NCBI GenBank assembly: GCA_951812945.1
Contig: CATOTB010000001.1
Location: 738,198-802,197, forward strand
Source of the DNA: Candidatus Dadabacteria bacterium
GTDB lineage: Bacteria; Desulfobacterota_D; UBA1144; Nemesobacterales; Nemesobacteraceae
Length of the DNA: 64,000 nucleotides
Direction of reading: 5' to 3'
Of the stretch, positions 34,786 through 44,248 are shown piece by piece. How positions within the stretch are numbered: position 1 is the stretch's first letter; the number at the start of each line of letters is the position of its first letter. Made by a program: the position numbers and the translations under genes. Under the pieces are notes generated by a model that had not been told where the DNA came from, did no database searches, and was given only the letters and a program-made list of their open reading frames with translations.

Positions 34786-35441
34786 GCTACGGAGCAGTTG
34801 TATTTGATCTTGACGGAACCCTGATCGATTCTCTTGAGGATCTTGCCGATGCGGTGAATCAGGCGCTTGCAATAAACGGGTTTCCGGCGCACGCGACCGT
34901 GTGTTTCAAGTACTTCATAGGAAAAGGTCCTAAGGTCATGGTGTCCAGGGCCCTCCCCGAGGACGAAAGAAACAACGATGCTGTCGTTGAAAAATGCCTT
35001 GGTGATTTTAACAGCATCTATAGCCGCGCCTTCAACGTGAAAACTACGCTTTATGACGGCATACCGGATCTTCTGGACGAGATTTCAGACAGAGGCCTGA
35101 AAAAGGCGATTCTTACCAACAAGCCACACGTGTTTACCGAAAAATATGTGGAGGACCTGCTTGCGGACTGGAATTTCGAGGTGGTTATAGGTCAGAGGGA
35201 TGAAATTCCGAGGAAACCCGATCCTTCGGGAGCGCTGCGGATATCAAGGGAACTGGGAATTGACTCGTCACAGATGGTTTACCTTGGAGACTCGGGGGTG
35301 GACATGCTTACCGCCGTCGGGGCGGGTATGCTTCCGGTGGGAGTTCTCTGGGGTTTTCGGACTGGAGAGGAGCTTCGTGAAAACGGGGCCGAGCACCTTA
35401 TAGAAACTCCGATGGACTTGCTCTCGATTATTGATTTGTAG
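34782..35441 (+). CDS. gph: Phosphoglycolate phosphatase-type HAD hydrolase
   Basis: 219 residues of the HAD superfamily. FDLDGTLIDS (Asp 9 nucleophile, Asp 11), ILTNKPH (motif II Thr/Ser), RKPDP (Lys, motif III) and YLGDSGVDM (motif IV acidic pair) are all present with a four-helix cap. Gph enzymes hydrolyze 2-phosphoglycolate, a product of DNA repair or RuBisCO. Other phosphatases share the fold, so substrate is inferred. It precedes purK by 13 bases on the same strand. Confidence 0.88.
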   Translation: MSYGAVVFDLDGTLIDSLEDLADAVNQALAINGFPAHATVCFKYFIGKGPKVMVSRALPEDERNNDAVVEKCLGDFNSIYSRAFNVKTTLYDGIPDLLDEISDRGLKKAILTNKPHVFTEKYVEDLLADWNFEVVIGQRDEIPRKPDPSGALRISRELGIDSSQMVYLGDSGVDMLTAVGAGMLPVGVLWGFRTGEELRENGAEHLIETPMDLLSIIDL

Positions 35442-35454
35442 TTTCCGACACGTG

Positions 35455-36606
35455 ATGGCCATGGATTTTGAACATGTAAGACTTGGAATTCTCGGAGGCG
35501 GGCAGCTTGGGAAAATGCTTTGTCTCGTGACAAGCAACTGGAACCTGAGCACCTACGTGCTCGATCCTTCCCCCGATTGTCCGGCGGCGTTTGTGTGTAC
35601 CGAGTTCTCCCACGGTGATTTCAGGAATTACGAGGATGTCTACGCGTTCGGCAAGAACGTTGACGTTCTGACAATAGAAATTGAGCATGTGAATCTTCAG
35701 GCGCTTTTCCGCCTGCAGGAAGAAGGGGTTGTCATAAGGCCCGAACCCCATGCGCTTGAACTTATACAGGACAAGGCTAAGCAGAAGGAGTTCTATGTCT
35801 CAAAGGGGCTTCCCACCGCGGACTTTTCAGTTTTTCCGGGGAAAGAGGCTATAGTCGCGGCCGTCGGGTCCGGGGAGATAAAAATTCCTTTCGTACAGAA
35901 ACTTTCAAAGACGGGTTATGACGGAAGGGGAGTGTATGTTGTAAGGGAAGAGGGACAGCTAGAAGACCTTTTAGAGGGTGAATCCGTCGTTGAAGATCTT
36001 GTTGATGTGGAAAAGGAGATTTCCGTTATAGTGTCGCGCAATTCGGCCGGAGAGACGAAATGCTTTCCTCCGGTTGAGATGGTGTTTAACAGCCACGCAA
36101 ACATAGTTGAATTTCTGATAAGCCCCTGTGAACTTGGCGACACGCTGTCTGCCCGGGCATGCGAACTTGCCGAGCGTACGATAAAATCTTTTGACATGTG
36201 CGGAATACTCGCGGTTGAGATGTTTCTTTCCAGAAAAGGCGACATTCTCATAAACGAATCCGCTCCCAGACCGCATAACAGCGGGCATCACACAATTGAC
36301 GCCGCCCGCACCTCGCAGTACGAGCAGTGTCTTAGGTCGATTCTGGATCTTCCCCCAGGAGATACTGAAATAAAAACTCCTTCTGTTATGATTAACATTC
36401 TCGGGCAGCCGGGTTTCGAGGGTGAGGTCAGGTACGAGGGACTTCGCGGATGCATGGGTGTTGAGGGAGCCAAGTTCCATATATACGGCAAAACCCGGAC
36501 TAAGCCTTACAGGAAGATGGGACACGTTACAATTCTTGACGACGATATCTCAAGTGCGCTTAAGAAAGCAAGATTCATAATGAGTAATCTGAGGGCGATA
36601 GCATGA
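35455..36606 (+). CDS. purK: 5-(carboxyamino)imidazole ribonucleotide synthase
   Basis: 383 residues of the ATP-grasp fold. RLGILGGGQLGKML is the N-terminal loop, and KLSKTGYDGRGVYVV and NESAPRPHNSGHHTIDA are strong PurK signatures with the ATP and metal residues. It carboxylates AIR to N5-CAIR using ATP and bicarbonate. The start may be ATG 35455 or 35461. Its stop overlaps the purE start by 4 bases (ATGA), so the two are coupled. Confidence 0.96.
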   Translation: MAMDFEHVRLGILGGGQLGKMLCLVTSNWNLSTYVLDPSPDCPAAFVCTEFSHGDFRNYEDVYAFGKNVDVLTIEIEHVNLQALFRLQEEGVVIRPEPHALELIQDKAKQKEFYVSKGLPTADFSVFPGKEAIVAAVGSGEIKIPFVQKLSKTGYDGRGVYVVREEGQLEDLLEGESVVEDLVDVEKEISVIVSRNSAGETKCFPPVEMVFNSHANIVEFLISPCELGDTLSARACELAERTIKSFDMCGILAVEMFLSRKGDILINESAPRPHNSGHHTIDAARTSQYEQCLRSILDLPPGDTEIKTPSVMINILGQPGFEGEVRYEGLRGCMGVEGAKFHIYGKTRTKPYRKMGHVTILDDDISSALKKARFIMSNLRAIA

Positions 36607-37145
36607 AACCGGTTTTAGTAAGCGTTGTCATGGGTTCTGACTCCGACCTGCCTGCCATGGCGGGCGCGGTCGAGGTTCTGGAGCAATTCGGCATAGGGCA
36701 TGAAGTTACCATAGTCTCGGCTCACCGGACTCCCGAACGTCTTGTCGATTTTTCAAAAAAAGCCCATAAAAGAGGAATTAAAGTGATAATAGCCGGGGCG
36801 GGAGGCGCTGCGCACCTTCCGGGAATGGTTGCTTCGGTTTCTCCGCTCCCCGTCATAGGGGTTCCTATAAAATCCTCAAATTCAATTGACGGATGGGATT
36901 CCGTGCTTTCCATCTTGCAGATGCCCTCAGGCGTTCCGGTTGCCACAGTCGCTCTCGATGGGGCGAAAAACGCCGGCATCCTTGCCGTGGAAATTCTTTC
37001 GGTTGCTGATCAGGAACTTTCGCGCGCGGTGGCTGAGTATAAAAAAAAGCTTTCTTCCGAAGTGAAGAAAAAGGCCGCGCGGCTTGAAAAACTGGGTGCC
37101 TCGGTTTACCTTGAGCGAATGAACTCGAAGGAAGAGAGTTCCTGA
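36603..37145 (+). CDS. purE: N5-CAIR mutase PurE
   Basis: 180 residues. VMGSDSDLPAM, VSAHRTPERL and IAGAGGAAHLPGMVAS are PurE class I signatures, with GVPIKSSN as the later loop. It moves the carboxyl group of N5-CAIR to C4 to form CAIR in purine synthesis. The C-terminal 25 residues are helical and Lys/Glu-rich, slightly longer than usual. The gene converges on the SnoaL-like gene. Confidence 0.96.
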   Translation: MKPVLVSVVMGSDSDLPAMAGAVEVLEQFGIGHEVTIVSAHRTPERLVDFSKKAHKRGIKVIIAGAGGAAHLPGMVASVSPLPVIGVPIKSSNSIDGWDSVLSILQMPSGVPVATVALDGAKNAGILAVEILSVADQELSRAVAEYKKKLSSEVKKKAARLEKLGASVYLERMNSKEESS

Positions 37146-37153
37146 AGCTCTAG

Positions 37154-37582
37154 CTACTGTATAGTCTTTTTTTCCGGTTCGTAACCCCGCACGGGGATTG
37201 GCGAGGCATGATGGAAAATCATAAGCCACCTGCCGTCTTGCTTCTCGAATATGTTGGTTGACTGAGAGAGGTTGAACATGACCGGTTCTCTTTTTATGTA
37301 TACCATTTCCTGCAGACAGGTTACCCAAGCGATGTTGTCGCTTATATCCACGGTCACGTTGGAAATGCTTATGTCAACCTGATCCTCGGGATCAAAAACG
37401 CTCTCCCAGCTCTGCCTGATGGCCTGCCAGTTGCGAAGAGCGGTCCATCCCGGGTGAACGCAGCCGGACCTTGAGTCCTTTATCCAGACCTCTCCCATGA
37501 GCTTGAGATTCCTGGTTCCCAAGGCCTCGTAAAAGAGGTTGTTGATCCTGAGTATTTCTTCGCTGTCCTTTTTCGTAGTCAT
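37154..37582 (-). CDS. SnoaL-like (NTF2 fold) protein
   Basis: 142 residues with the cone-shaped alpha+beta NTF2/SnoaL pattern: an N-terminal helical stretch (ILRINNLFYEALGTRNLKLM), the WGCVHPGW-like middle (SGCVHPGWTALRNW) and paired strands ending in WRWLMIFHHASP. The family has no single reaction; members serve as isomerases, hydrolases or binding proteins. It follows rseP on the same strand by 20 bases. Confidence 0.85.
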   Translation of the reverse strand: MTTKKDSEEILRINNLFYEALGTRNLKLMGEVWIKDSRSGCVHPGWTALRNWQAIRQSWESVFDPEDQVDISISNVTVDISDNIAWVTCLQEMVYIKREPVMFNLSQSTNIFEKQDGRWLMIFHHASPIPVRGYEPEKKTIQ

Positions 37583-37602
37583 CGGGTCGCTTCCCGATAA
37601 TT

Positions 37603-39189
37603 TTACCGGAAAAGATCGAGAATTCTGCCGAACTGCGAGAATATGTCCTCGCGCATCCTCAGAATGTCGTTATACAGGGCCGCCGCCATGATGAAAATAA
37701 GAAAGGAAAATCCGATTCGCTGGGTTATCTCAAGGGTTTTTACGCTAAGCGGCTTTCTCTTTATCTTCTCTATGGCCATATAGAGCAGGTGTCCTCCGTC
37801 GAGCATCGGTATGGGGAGAAGGTTTATCAGAGCGAGGTTTATGCTTATTAGCGAGGTGAACTGGAGGAGGTTCGATATGCCGCTTTGAGCGACATCTCCC
37901 GATACCTTGGCGATGAGAAGCGGCCCAGCGACTGTCTTTCCGGCTGTTGCGAGCGCTATTTTCCCGGTTACGAGCTTGAACAGAAATCCGAAGAACAAAA
38001 AGGTGATCTCAACAGTCATGCGGGCGGCTTCGGCCACTCCCCTGTATAGCGATTCGAGGAAACCGTATTTTTTGAGCACGGTGTCTGTACTTGGGGTAAT
38101 GCCGATTATGTAGCGCTCGATGCCTTTTTCCATTTCCGCTGCCAGGCGAAAATTCATTTCCTCTCCTCCGCGCTCGACCGTAAAATCAAGTTCTTTGCCC
38201 CCGCTTTCGGTTATTATGTCCGACATATGGTTCCAGTCCGTAACCTCCACGCCGTCTATAGCTTTTATCTTGTCTCCCGGACGTATGCCCGCCTTCCAGG
38301 CGGGGCGGCCCTCTGATACCTGCGCTATGGCCGCGGCTATGGGTCTTGCGAATCCGGTTTCTACCCTGCCGTCGGGACCGGCTTCGGCGAAAAGAGTTAG
38401 GGTTCTGGTCTCGCTTCCCGTTCTCACCCTGAATTCAAGCAACGAATCGGGGTTTGACTGAACGCCAATGTTTACGTCTCTCCAGTTCTCGACATCTTTC
38501 CCGTTTATGCTGAGTATCCTGTCGCCCGCGGCGAATCCCGACAGGTGAGCCGGGGAATCTTTTTTTACGTAAGTTATGTCCGGGGGATCTTCCAGATAAC
38601 CTGAGACGCTTATGCCGAACATGAACACAAGAGGCATGAAGAAGAAGGGAATTATGAAATTCATAGCCGGCCCGGCTATGACCACCAGGAACCTGTCGGT
38701 AAGCGACTTGCCGGAAAAACCTCTGTGGTAGTCTTTTTCGTAATAGGCTTCTATATTATGAAGGTCCGAGTGGTTTGCGAGAAAAGTGTAAATCCTCCCG
38801 TCTCTCTCCACCTCGAGTTCTTTTTCCTGGTTCGGGCCTGATTTCAGGGCGTAGAGAAGCTTTTCCCAGCTTGCGTATTCCCCAAGATTGAATCCCTTTA
38901 TCTCGACAATCCTGTCCCCTGAGACAAGCGGGGATTCGGTGTCCGCGACGCTCTCGACAATTATGTTTGCCTCCTTTCCCTCTCCGTACATTTTCACGTA
39001 TCCGCCGAGGGGGAGGGCTGAAACCAGATATTCCGTTTCGCCCCTTACGAAAGAAACGAGTTTCGGGCCGAAACCCAGGGAAAACTTCTCGACCCTTATA
39101 TTGCTTCTTTTCGCGAGCATAAAATGTCCCAGTTCGTGAAAGAAGACCAGGATTCCTATTACGAAGATAAAAGCCAGAATTGTAATCAT
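37603..39189 (-). CDS. rseP: RseP family site-2 protease
   Basis: 528 residues with 4 membrane segments. HELGHFML (near residue 18) in the first helix supplies zinc ligands, and LLPIPMLDGGHL near the end supplies the third. At least two PDZ domains lie between, plus a PDZ-like insert (VESVADTESPLVSGDRIVEI) early on, which makes it longer than E. coli RseP (450). It cleaves anti-sigma factors or signal peptide remnants in the membrane. The start is ATG 39189 or GTG 39192, touching the dxr stop. Confidence 0.95.
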   Translation of the reverse strand: MITILAFIFVIGILVFFHELGHFMLAKRSNIRVEKFSLGFGPKLVSFVRGETEYLVSALPLGGYVKMYGEGKEANIIVESVADTESPLVSGDRIVEIKGFNLGEYASWEKLLYALKSGPNQEKELEVERDGRIYTFLANHSDLHNIEAYYEKDYHRGFSGKSLTDRFLVVIAGPAMNFIIPFFFMPLVFMFGISVSGYLEDPPDITYVKKDSPAHLSGFAAGDRILSINGKDVENWRDVNIGVQSNPDSLLEFRVRTGSETRTLTLFAEAGPDGRVETGFARPIAAAIAQVSEGRPAWKAGIRPGDKIKAIDGVEVTDWNHMSDIITESGGKELDFTVERGGEEMNFRLAAEMEKGIERYIIGITPSTDTVLKKYGFLESLYRGVAEAARMTVEITFLFFGFLFKLVTGKIALATAGKTVAGPLLIAKVSGDVAQSGISNLLQFTSLISINLALINLLPIPMLDGGHLLYMAIEKIKRKPLSVKTLEITQRIGFSFLIFIMAAALYNDILRMREDIFSQFGRILDLFR

Positions 39190-39191
39190 CA

Positions 39192-40349
39192 CTAAGAAAT
39201 AAGGCTCTCCATTGCCGAATTGGCGGTGCTTCTAGACCACCTGTCCGCCTCTAATATATTGTCAAGACATCCCGAGTCAAGTTTGTCGTGACTCCCAACT
39301 GTTTCTCTTACGATCGGGATTATGTCGGTGAATTTTATCTTCTCGTCGAGAAACGCGTTTACGGCCACTTCGTTCGCGGCGTTTAGCACAGTCGGATAAG
39401 TGCCGCCCATGCTGAGACATTCAATTGCCATTGCGGGAGCTTCGAATTTGTCGGTATCGAGCTTTTCAAACGTAATGTCGGACAGATCGTCCGGCGAGGC
39501 GGCAGGCTGCCCGAGGTCAAGCCTCTCGGGATAGGAAAGCGCACGGGCTATGGGTATTTTCATGTCGGAGGCGGAAAGATGGGTTATGAACGAGCCGTCA
39601 ACATATTCAAGGATTGAATGCACGATGCTCTGGGGATGTACCCAGATCGATATTTTTTCGACGGGCATGTCAAAAAGCCACCTCGCCTCTATAATTTCAA
39701 ACCCTTTGTTCATCAGCGTCGCCGAATCTATGGTTATTTTCTCTCCCATTTTCCACGTGGGATGGCAAAGTGCGTCGGCGACCGTAACTTTTCCCAGATC
39801 TTTTTTCGGGGTTTTGCGAAATGGTCCGCCTGATGCCGTTATGATCATTCGTTTGAGGAATTCACGGTCTTTTTCCCGCAGCGTCTGGAAAACGGCGCTG
39901 TGTTCGCTGTCCACGGGAAGGAGAGTGACGCCCTGATTTTTTGCCTCGGAAATGAGAAGTCCTCCGGCAACCACGAGGGATTCCTTGTTCGCTATTGCCA
40001 CATCTCTTCCGGCCTTTATTGCGGAGAGCGTGGGAAGAAGACCCGGAAAGCCTACCATGGAGGATATCACCAGATCGCAATCCCCTTCTGTGGCAACCGC
40101 GATGTTTCCCTCGTCTCCGTAATGTATCTTGGTTTTCGGGCCGGCAATTTCCCTGAGTCGTTCGGAATCTTCCTTTCGAGTGACCGATACGAATTTAGGA
40201 GTGAATTCGGTCACCTGTTTCGCCAGCAGATCAATGTTTTTTCCGGCGCAAAGGCCCGTGACCTCGAATCTTTCGGGAAATCTTCGTATTATCTCAAGTG
40301 TCTGCGATCCGATCGAGCCGGTTGACCCGAGTATTGAGATTCTCTTCAA
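39192..40349 (-). CDS. dxr: 1-deoxy-D-xylulose 5-phosphate reductoisomerase
   Basis: 385 residues. ISILGSTGSIGSQTLEII binds NADPH, ANKESLVVAGG and PVDSEHSAVFQ are catalytic-site signatures, and the HVGWQ-type loop is read as CHPTWKMGEKITIDSATLM. It makes 2-C-methyl-D-erythritol 4-phosphate in the MEP pathway. It lies in the uppS-dxr-rseP order typical of many bacteria, but cdsA is missing between uppS and dxr. Confidence 0.97.
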   Translation of the reverse strand: MKRISILGSTGSIGSQTLEIIRRFPERFEVTGLCAGKNIDLLAKQVTEFTPKFVSVTRKEDSERLREIAGPKTKIHYGDEGNIAVATEGDCDLVISSMVGFPGLLPTLSAIKAGRDVAIANKESLVVAGGLLISEAKNQGVTLLPVDSEHSAVFQTLREKDREFLKRMIITASGGPFRKTPKKDLGKVTVADALCHPTWKMGEKITIDSATLMNKGFEIIEARWLFDMPVEKISIWVHPQSIVHSILEYVDGSFITHLSASDMKIPIARALSYPERLDLGQPAASPDDLSDITFEKLDTDKFEAPAMAIECLSMGGTYPTVLNAANEVAVNAFLDEKIKFTDIIPIVRETVGSHDKLDSGCLDNILEADRWSRSTANSAMESLIS

Positions 40350-40350
40350 T

Positions 40351-41091
40351 CTAGCGCCCTTTCTCCCGTATCTGCTCTCCTGTCAGTCCGAACCTTCTTT
40401 CCCTGTTTCGGTAATTGGCGATGGCTTTTAGCAGATGCCTTCTTCTGAAATTCGGCCAGAGCGTCTTAGTGACGTATATTTCGGCATAGGCCAGCTGCCA
40501 CAGCAGAAAGTTGGAAAGTCTCATCTCTCCCCCGGTTCTTATGAGCAGATCGGGTTCCGGCAACTGGGAGGTATACAGATGTTCCTGGAAATCCTCCTCG
40601 GTCACCGTTTTTTTCTTTCCCTCCGCGATTATGCTGTTCACGGCGTTGATTATTTCCTCCCTGCCCCCGTAGCTGAGCGCCAGGGTTATTGTCAGGGAGT
40701 CGCATTTCTCGGTCATTTTCATCACGCGCCCGAGAAGTTCACGTATGTCGGGTGGGAGATTCGAGAGATTCCCGATCGCGTTCAGTTTCGTGTTCTGCGC
40801 AAGCAGCTTTTCGCCTTCGCTTGCCAGATAGTGCCTTAAAAGATCCATCAGAGCGAGGACTTCTTCTCCGGGTCTCTTCCAGTTCTGGGCGGAAAACGCG
40901 TAGAGGGTTAAGTACTCTATTCCAATCTCCCGCGCGGCCCTGACCACCGATCTTGTCGATTTTATCCCTTCCCTGTGACCGATCAGCCTGTTGAGATTCT
41001 TGCGCCGCGCCCATCTTCCGTTGCCATCCATTATTATGACGACGTGTTGGGGGATAGGACCTGGTTGGGGAATGTCATGGTTTTTCTGCAT
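40351..41091 (-). CDS. uppS: Isoprenyl transferase (undecaprenyl diphosphate synthase)
   Basis: 246 residues. HVVIIMDGNGRWARRKN with the catalytic Asp 22 region, GHREGIKSTRSVVRAA, LTLYAFSAQNWKRPGEEV and LLIRTGGEMRLSNFLLWQ identify a cis-prenyltransferase. It builds undecaprenyl diphosphate, the lipid carrier for peptidoglycan and O-antigen. The dxr start follows immediately. Confidence 0.97.
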   Translation of the reverse strand: MQKNHDIPQPGPIPQHVVIIMDGNGRWARRKNLNRLIGHREGIKSTRSVVRAAREIGIEYLTLYAFSAQNWKRPGEEVLALMDLLRHYLASEGEKLLAQNTKLNAIGNLSNLPPDIRELLGRVMKMTEKCDSLTITLALSYGGREEIINAVNSIIAEGKKKTVTEEDFQEHLYTSQLPEPDLLIRTGGEMRLSNFLLWQLAYAEIYVTKTLWPNFRRRHLLKAIANYRNRERRFGLTGEQIREKGR

Positions 41092-41131
41092 TACCGGATA
41101 TTGTTTACGAGCTTCGCCGACAACCGCCGTT

Positions 41132-41350
41132 TCAATCCACCGCCCCGTAGATGTAAGAAACGGGATACGCGATTACAACGACCGTAATGATTACCACCAT
41201 GGCCACGATCAGGGCGACGGGGTATACGAGAAGCGCCCCCAGGTAAAAAAGCGCTCTTTTCAGCGGAACCCACTCCCGGGATGCTTCGGGAAGGTCGGAA
41301 ACGCAGCTTCTGACAAATCCTGATATTATTCCAGTAAAAAGTGTGGACAT
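41132..41350 (-). CDS. Small membrane protein upstream of uppS
   Basis: 72 residues with one long hydrophobic region (FYLGALLVYPVALIVAMVVI) that can hold one or two helices, and a soluble N-terminus. I do not recognise the family. It lies 40 bases upstream of uppS and reads the same way, so it may be in that operon. Only size, composition and location support it. Confidence 0.6.
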   Translation of the reverse strand: MSTLFTGIISGFVRSCVSDLPEASREWVPLKRALFYLGALLVYPVALIVAMVVIITVVVIAYPVSYIYGAVD

Positions 41351-41549
41351 ATAAGTGAACCGATCTACCGTAAACCTATCTTATTTCCCCTTTTTCATCA
41401 AGGACAAAAATCACCCTGATTACTTCTGTCCCGGGGAACAAAACATGCGGATTCTCTGTTACCGTAGCAACATCTCCTTAATTGGGAGATATGTATGGGC
41501 TGGAGCGCGAGAGTCTCATCCGATCAGACGCTTTATCCAGTCAGGGAAT

Positions 41550-41798
41550 GTGGTGCAATTTGCCGCGCGTTTAAGTTTTTCTGTTCGATTCATCTGCATT
41601 TTTTTTACCGCCGCGCTGTTTGCATTAGCGGTTTCCGGCGTTGCGCGGGCGCAGGCACAGGTCGCCACGCCGCTGGTGAGCAACACCGGGCAGGCGAATT
41701 CGGGCACCTGTAATTATCTCTGTGCTCCAGAATTCTCTCACAGTCTGATATGTAATGATTCTTCGTCTCCACGGCCCAATGTTACCTGTTCCAGTTAA
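41550..41798 (+). pseudogene. Signal-peptide-bearing fragment of a secreted protein
   Basis: From GTG 41550 the product has an Arg start, a hydrophobic helix (FICIFFTAALFALAVSG) and an ARAQ cleavage-like site, then ATPLVSNTGQANSG. The LVSNTGQ opening is shared by large secreted surface proteins, but here the reading changes to a Cys/Ser-rich tail and stops after about 80 residues. The 5' end is an orphan, so a remnant of a larger gene is likely. Composition differs from the neighbours. No neighbour fits it. Confidence 0.4.
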
Positions 41799-41885
41799 GC
41801 ATATGTTGGGGTTTCCTTCTCTGCTTTCACTCGCTTAGTCCAAAAAAAATTCCTTTCAGGTAAACTACCGCAGACGTAGGTCACG

Positions 41886-43025
41886 ATGACAAAGTTCCGC
41901 TTTTTTTTCATAGTATACGCGTTAATTCCAGCTTCTCTTTTTTCAACCCCACTTCTCGCAAAAGAAGACACGTACAGGGGTCTCTCGGACTTCGCAAAAG
42001 CGCTTAATCTCATAGAGAAAAACTACGTGGAAGAGGTCTCCTCCGAGCAGCTGACCCGAAGCGCGATAAAGGGCATGTTCGATTCTCTTGATCCCTATTC
42101 TGTTTATCTTTCATCCGAGAGCCTGAGGAATCTTGAGATAGGAACTATGGGGGAGTTTGAGGGCATAGGGGTTGAGATTACGGTGCGCGACGGGCTGTTG
42201 ACCGTTATATCTCCGATTGAGGGAGGTCCGGCGCAGGAAGTCGGTGTGAAATCGGGAGACGTAATAATATCCATAGACGGAGAAAGTGCCGAGAAAACCA
42301 ACATAGTTGACGCTTTGGACCGCATAAGAGGCAGGGAGGGGACTGAAGTGGATATTATTGTCAGAAGAGAGGGCACCGAGGAAGACCATAAATTCACCAT
42401 CACAAGACGGATAGTAAAACTCAGGAGCGTTGAATCCAGGCTGGTTGAAAAAGACATAGGATATATAAAGCTCTCGCAGTTCCACAGGGATTCTGCCGAT
42501 CAGTTTCTCAGTTCCTACAGGGGGCTTGAAAAGGAAAACGGCGCGAAACTCGGAGGACTTGTGCTTGACCTGAGAAACAACCCCGGAGGATTGCTTGAAC
42601 AGGCGCTTGCGCTTTGCGACATGTTCATTAATAAAGGACTAATCCTCGACGTGAAGGGGAGGACCGAGTTTACTTCTAAGGAGTATTTTGCCAGAGAGGG
42701 GATGGAGATACCGACAGATCACGTTGCCGTAATCGTAAACCGGGGAAGTGCGAGTGCCTCCGAGGTTCTCGCCGGAGCTCTTAAAGACAGTGGGAGGGCT
42801 AAAATAGTCGGTACAAGAACATTCGGCAAGGGCTCTGTTCAGTCCGTAATAGAACTCTCCGGGGAAACCGGGGTGAAAATAACCACTGCGAGACTCTTTA
42901 CTCCAAGTGGGGTTTTGATAGATGACAAGGGCATAGAACCTGATATTTTTGTTGAAGGTGGCGACAAGGACTCCGCCTCCGACCCGCAGCTTGCAAGGGC
43001 ATTGGAAACGATAAAGCGCATGTGA
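41886..43025 (+). CDS. C-terminal processing peptidase (CtpA/Prc, S41A)
   Basis: 379 residues. An N-terminal signal-like helix ends near ALIPASLFSTPLLA, then a helical part (DFAKALNLIEKNYVEE), a PDZ domain at about 90-170 (GPAQEVGVKSGDVIISID), and the protease core with Ser in GSASASE (about 289) and Lys in FGKGSV (about 315). It trims C-terminal tails of periplasmic proteins. The following YibQ-like gene is 13 bases away. Start ATG 41886 has no strong ribosome site. Confidence 0.93.
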   Translation: MTKFRFFFIVYALIPASLFSTPLLAKEDTYRGLSDFAKALNLIEKNYVEEVSSEQLTRSAIKGMFDSLDPYSVYLSSESLRNLEIGTMGEFEGIGVEITVRDGLLTVISPIEGGPAQEVGVKSGDVIISIDGESAEKTNIVDALDRIRGREGTEVDIIVRREGTEEDHKFTITRRIVKLRSVESRLVEKDIGYIKLSQFHRDSADQFLSSYRGLEKENGAKLGGLVLDLRNNPGGLLEQALALCDMFINKGLILDVKGRTEFTSKEYFAREGMEIPTDHVAVIVNRGSASASEVLAGALKDSGRAKIVGTRTFGKGSVQSVIELSGETGVKITTARLFTPSGVLIDDKGIEPDIFVEGGDKDSASDPQLARALETIKRM

Positions 43026-43038
43026 GGAGATAACAGCC

Positions 43039-43929
43039 TTGAGTCAGAAGAAACGAACGAGAAAAAAACCGTCTGCCGCAAAAACCGGCAGTAAAAAACG
43101 CACAGCAAAACTCTCCCACGCAGTCCTGGTCCTGCTTTTCTTTTTTGCCTTTTCGATTTTTGGTCTTCGATATGTCGAGAGATTTTTTGACGAGTGGTCA
43201 CCCCGCGAGGCTACGCCTTCTGTGGAGGATAAGGTTGCGGAGAAAAAGCCCGAGCGTCCCGGAGTTGTTCTCATAATAGATGATCTGGGCTACGACAAAA
43301 AATCGATTGACAGGCTTCTCAGGATCAAGCAGCCGCTTAACTTGGCCGTGCTTCCGCATCTTCCCCATTCCCAGTACGTTGCACGTGCTGCTTACCGCGG
43401 GGGAATGGACGTGATTCTCCACCTTCCCATGGAACCCAAGTATTCTTCCGGTTATACGGCCGATGATGCGGGAGAAGGAGTTCTGCTGCTCGGTTTCTCT
43501 ATAGACCAGATAAGAGAGGAACTCAGAAGAAACATCATGGCCGTCCCCAACGTCGTCGGAGTCAACAACCATATGGGCTCCAAGTTCATGGAGAATGAAG
43601 AGCCGGTAAAAACGGTAATGCAGGAACTGAAGGCCAGAGATCTTTATTTTGTTGACAGCCTTACGACCTCGAACTCCCGTGGATACAGTATGGCAAAGCG
43701 GCTTGGAGTAAAGGTGCTTAAAAGGGATGTCTTTATTGACCAAAGTGAGCGGGGCAAGGAATATACTAAGGAGCAGCTTGATCAACTGGTAAGGATTGCT
43801 GAGAAAAAGGGTATAGCAGTAGGTATAGGGCATCCTTACCCGCAGACCATAGATGCTCTTGTGGAATACATGCCCAAGATTGAGGAAAAAGTGGAATTCA
43901 TGAAAATATCTGCGACCGCTTTGAACTGA
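43039..43929 (+). CDS. Divergent polysaccharide deacetylase (YibQ/DUF610)
   Basis: 296 residues. A Lys/Arg-rich N-terminus precedes one membrane helix (AVLVLLFFFAFSIFG), so the enzyme is anchored with a periplasmic domain. GVVLIIDDLGYD, HLPHSQYVA, HLPMEP and NNHMGSKFME are typical of the DUF610 family, a divergent NodB-type fold with metal-binding Asp/His. It may act on peptidoglycan or other glycans. The start is TTG 43039, with GGAG 9 bases upstream. Pairing with a CtpA-type protease is common in this family's loci. Confidence 0.9.
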   Translation: MSQKKRTRKKPSAAKTGSKKRTAKLSHAVLVLLFFFAFSIFGLRYVERFFDEWSPREATPSVEDKVAEKKPERPGVVLIIDDLGYDKKSIDRLLRIKQPLNLAVLPHLPHSQYVARAAYRGGMDVILHLPMEPKYSSGYTADDAGEGVLLLGFSIDQIREELRRNIMAVPNVVGVNNHMGSKFMENEEPVKTVMQELKARDLYFVDSLTTSNSRGYSMAKRLGVKVLKRDVFIDQSERGKEYTKEQLDQLVRIAEKKGIAVGIGHPYPQTIDALVEYMPKIEEKVEFMKISATALN

Positions 43930-43965
43930 ACCGGTTGCAGGGGAAGGACCCGAAAGAGGATCGTC

Positions 43966-44154
43966 ATGGGACTTGTGGATGAAATCAGAGACAGGCGGGA
44001 TTCATGGAGTCGGAGACTTGAGGAGCAGAGAGTTTCTCAGGAACCTTACGACTATGAATTCGAGAAGCGAAACGCCGACACAATCGAAGAAGAAATAAAA
44101 AAGAACCGGGAGAAGGTCGGGAAATTCCCAACCCCAGAAAAACAGTCGGAGTAA
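43966..44154 (+). CDS. Small charged protein of unknown function
   Basis: 62 residues, very hydrophilic and rich in Arg, Glu and Lys (DEIRDRRDSWSRRLEEQRVS), predicted mostly helical. AGAGG lies before the ATG. I do not recognise it; it could be a small ribosome- or RNA-associated factor because it precedes the rpsU operon, but nothing shows this. Confidence 0.55.
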   Translation: MGLVDEIRDRRDSWSRRLEEQRVSQEPYDYEFEKRNADTIEEEIKKNREKVGKFPTPEKQSE

Positions 44155-44186
44155 TCGGCGAGGGGCGTAGCAGCGGGGCAGGTGAT

Positions 44187-44215
44187 TTGACAACGTTTTC
44201 TTTATCCTTTAGGAT
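44187..44215 (+). promoter_or_regulatory. Promoter of the rpsU-dnaG-rpoD operon
   Basis: TTGACA at 44187-44192 is perfect; TAGGAT at 44210-44215 follows after 17 bases. Transcription would start near 44222, leaving about 27 bases before the rpsU start, with GGAGG at 44234-44238. Confidence 0.6.
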
Positions 44216-44248
44216 TTTCAGCCCCATGAGGATGGAGGTTTTAATTTT

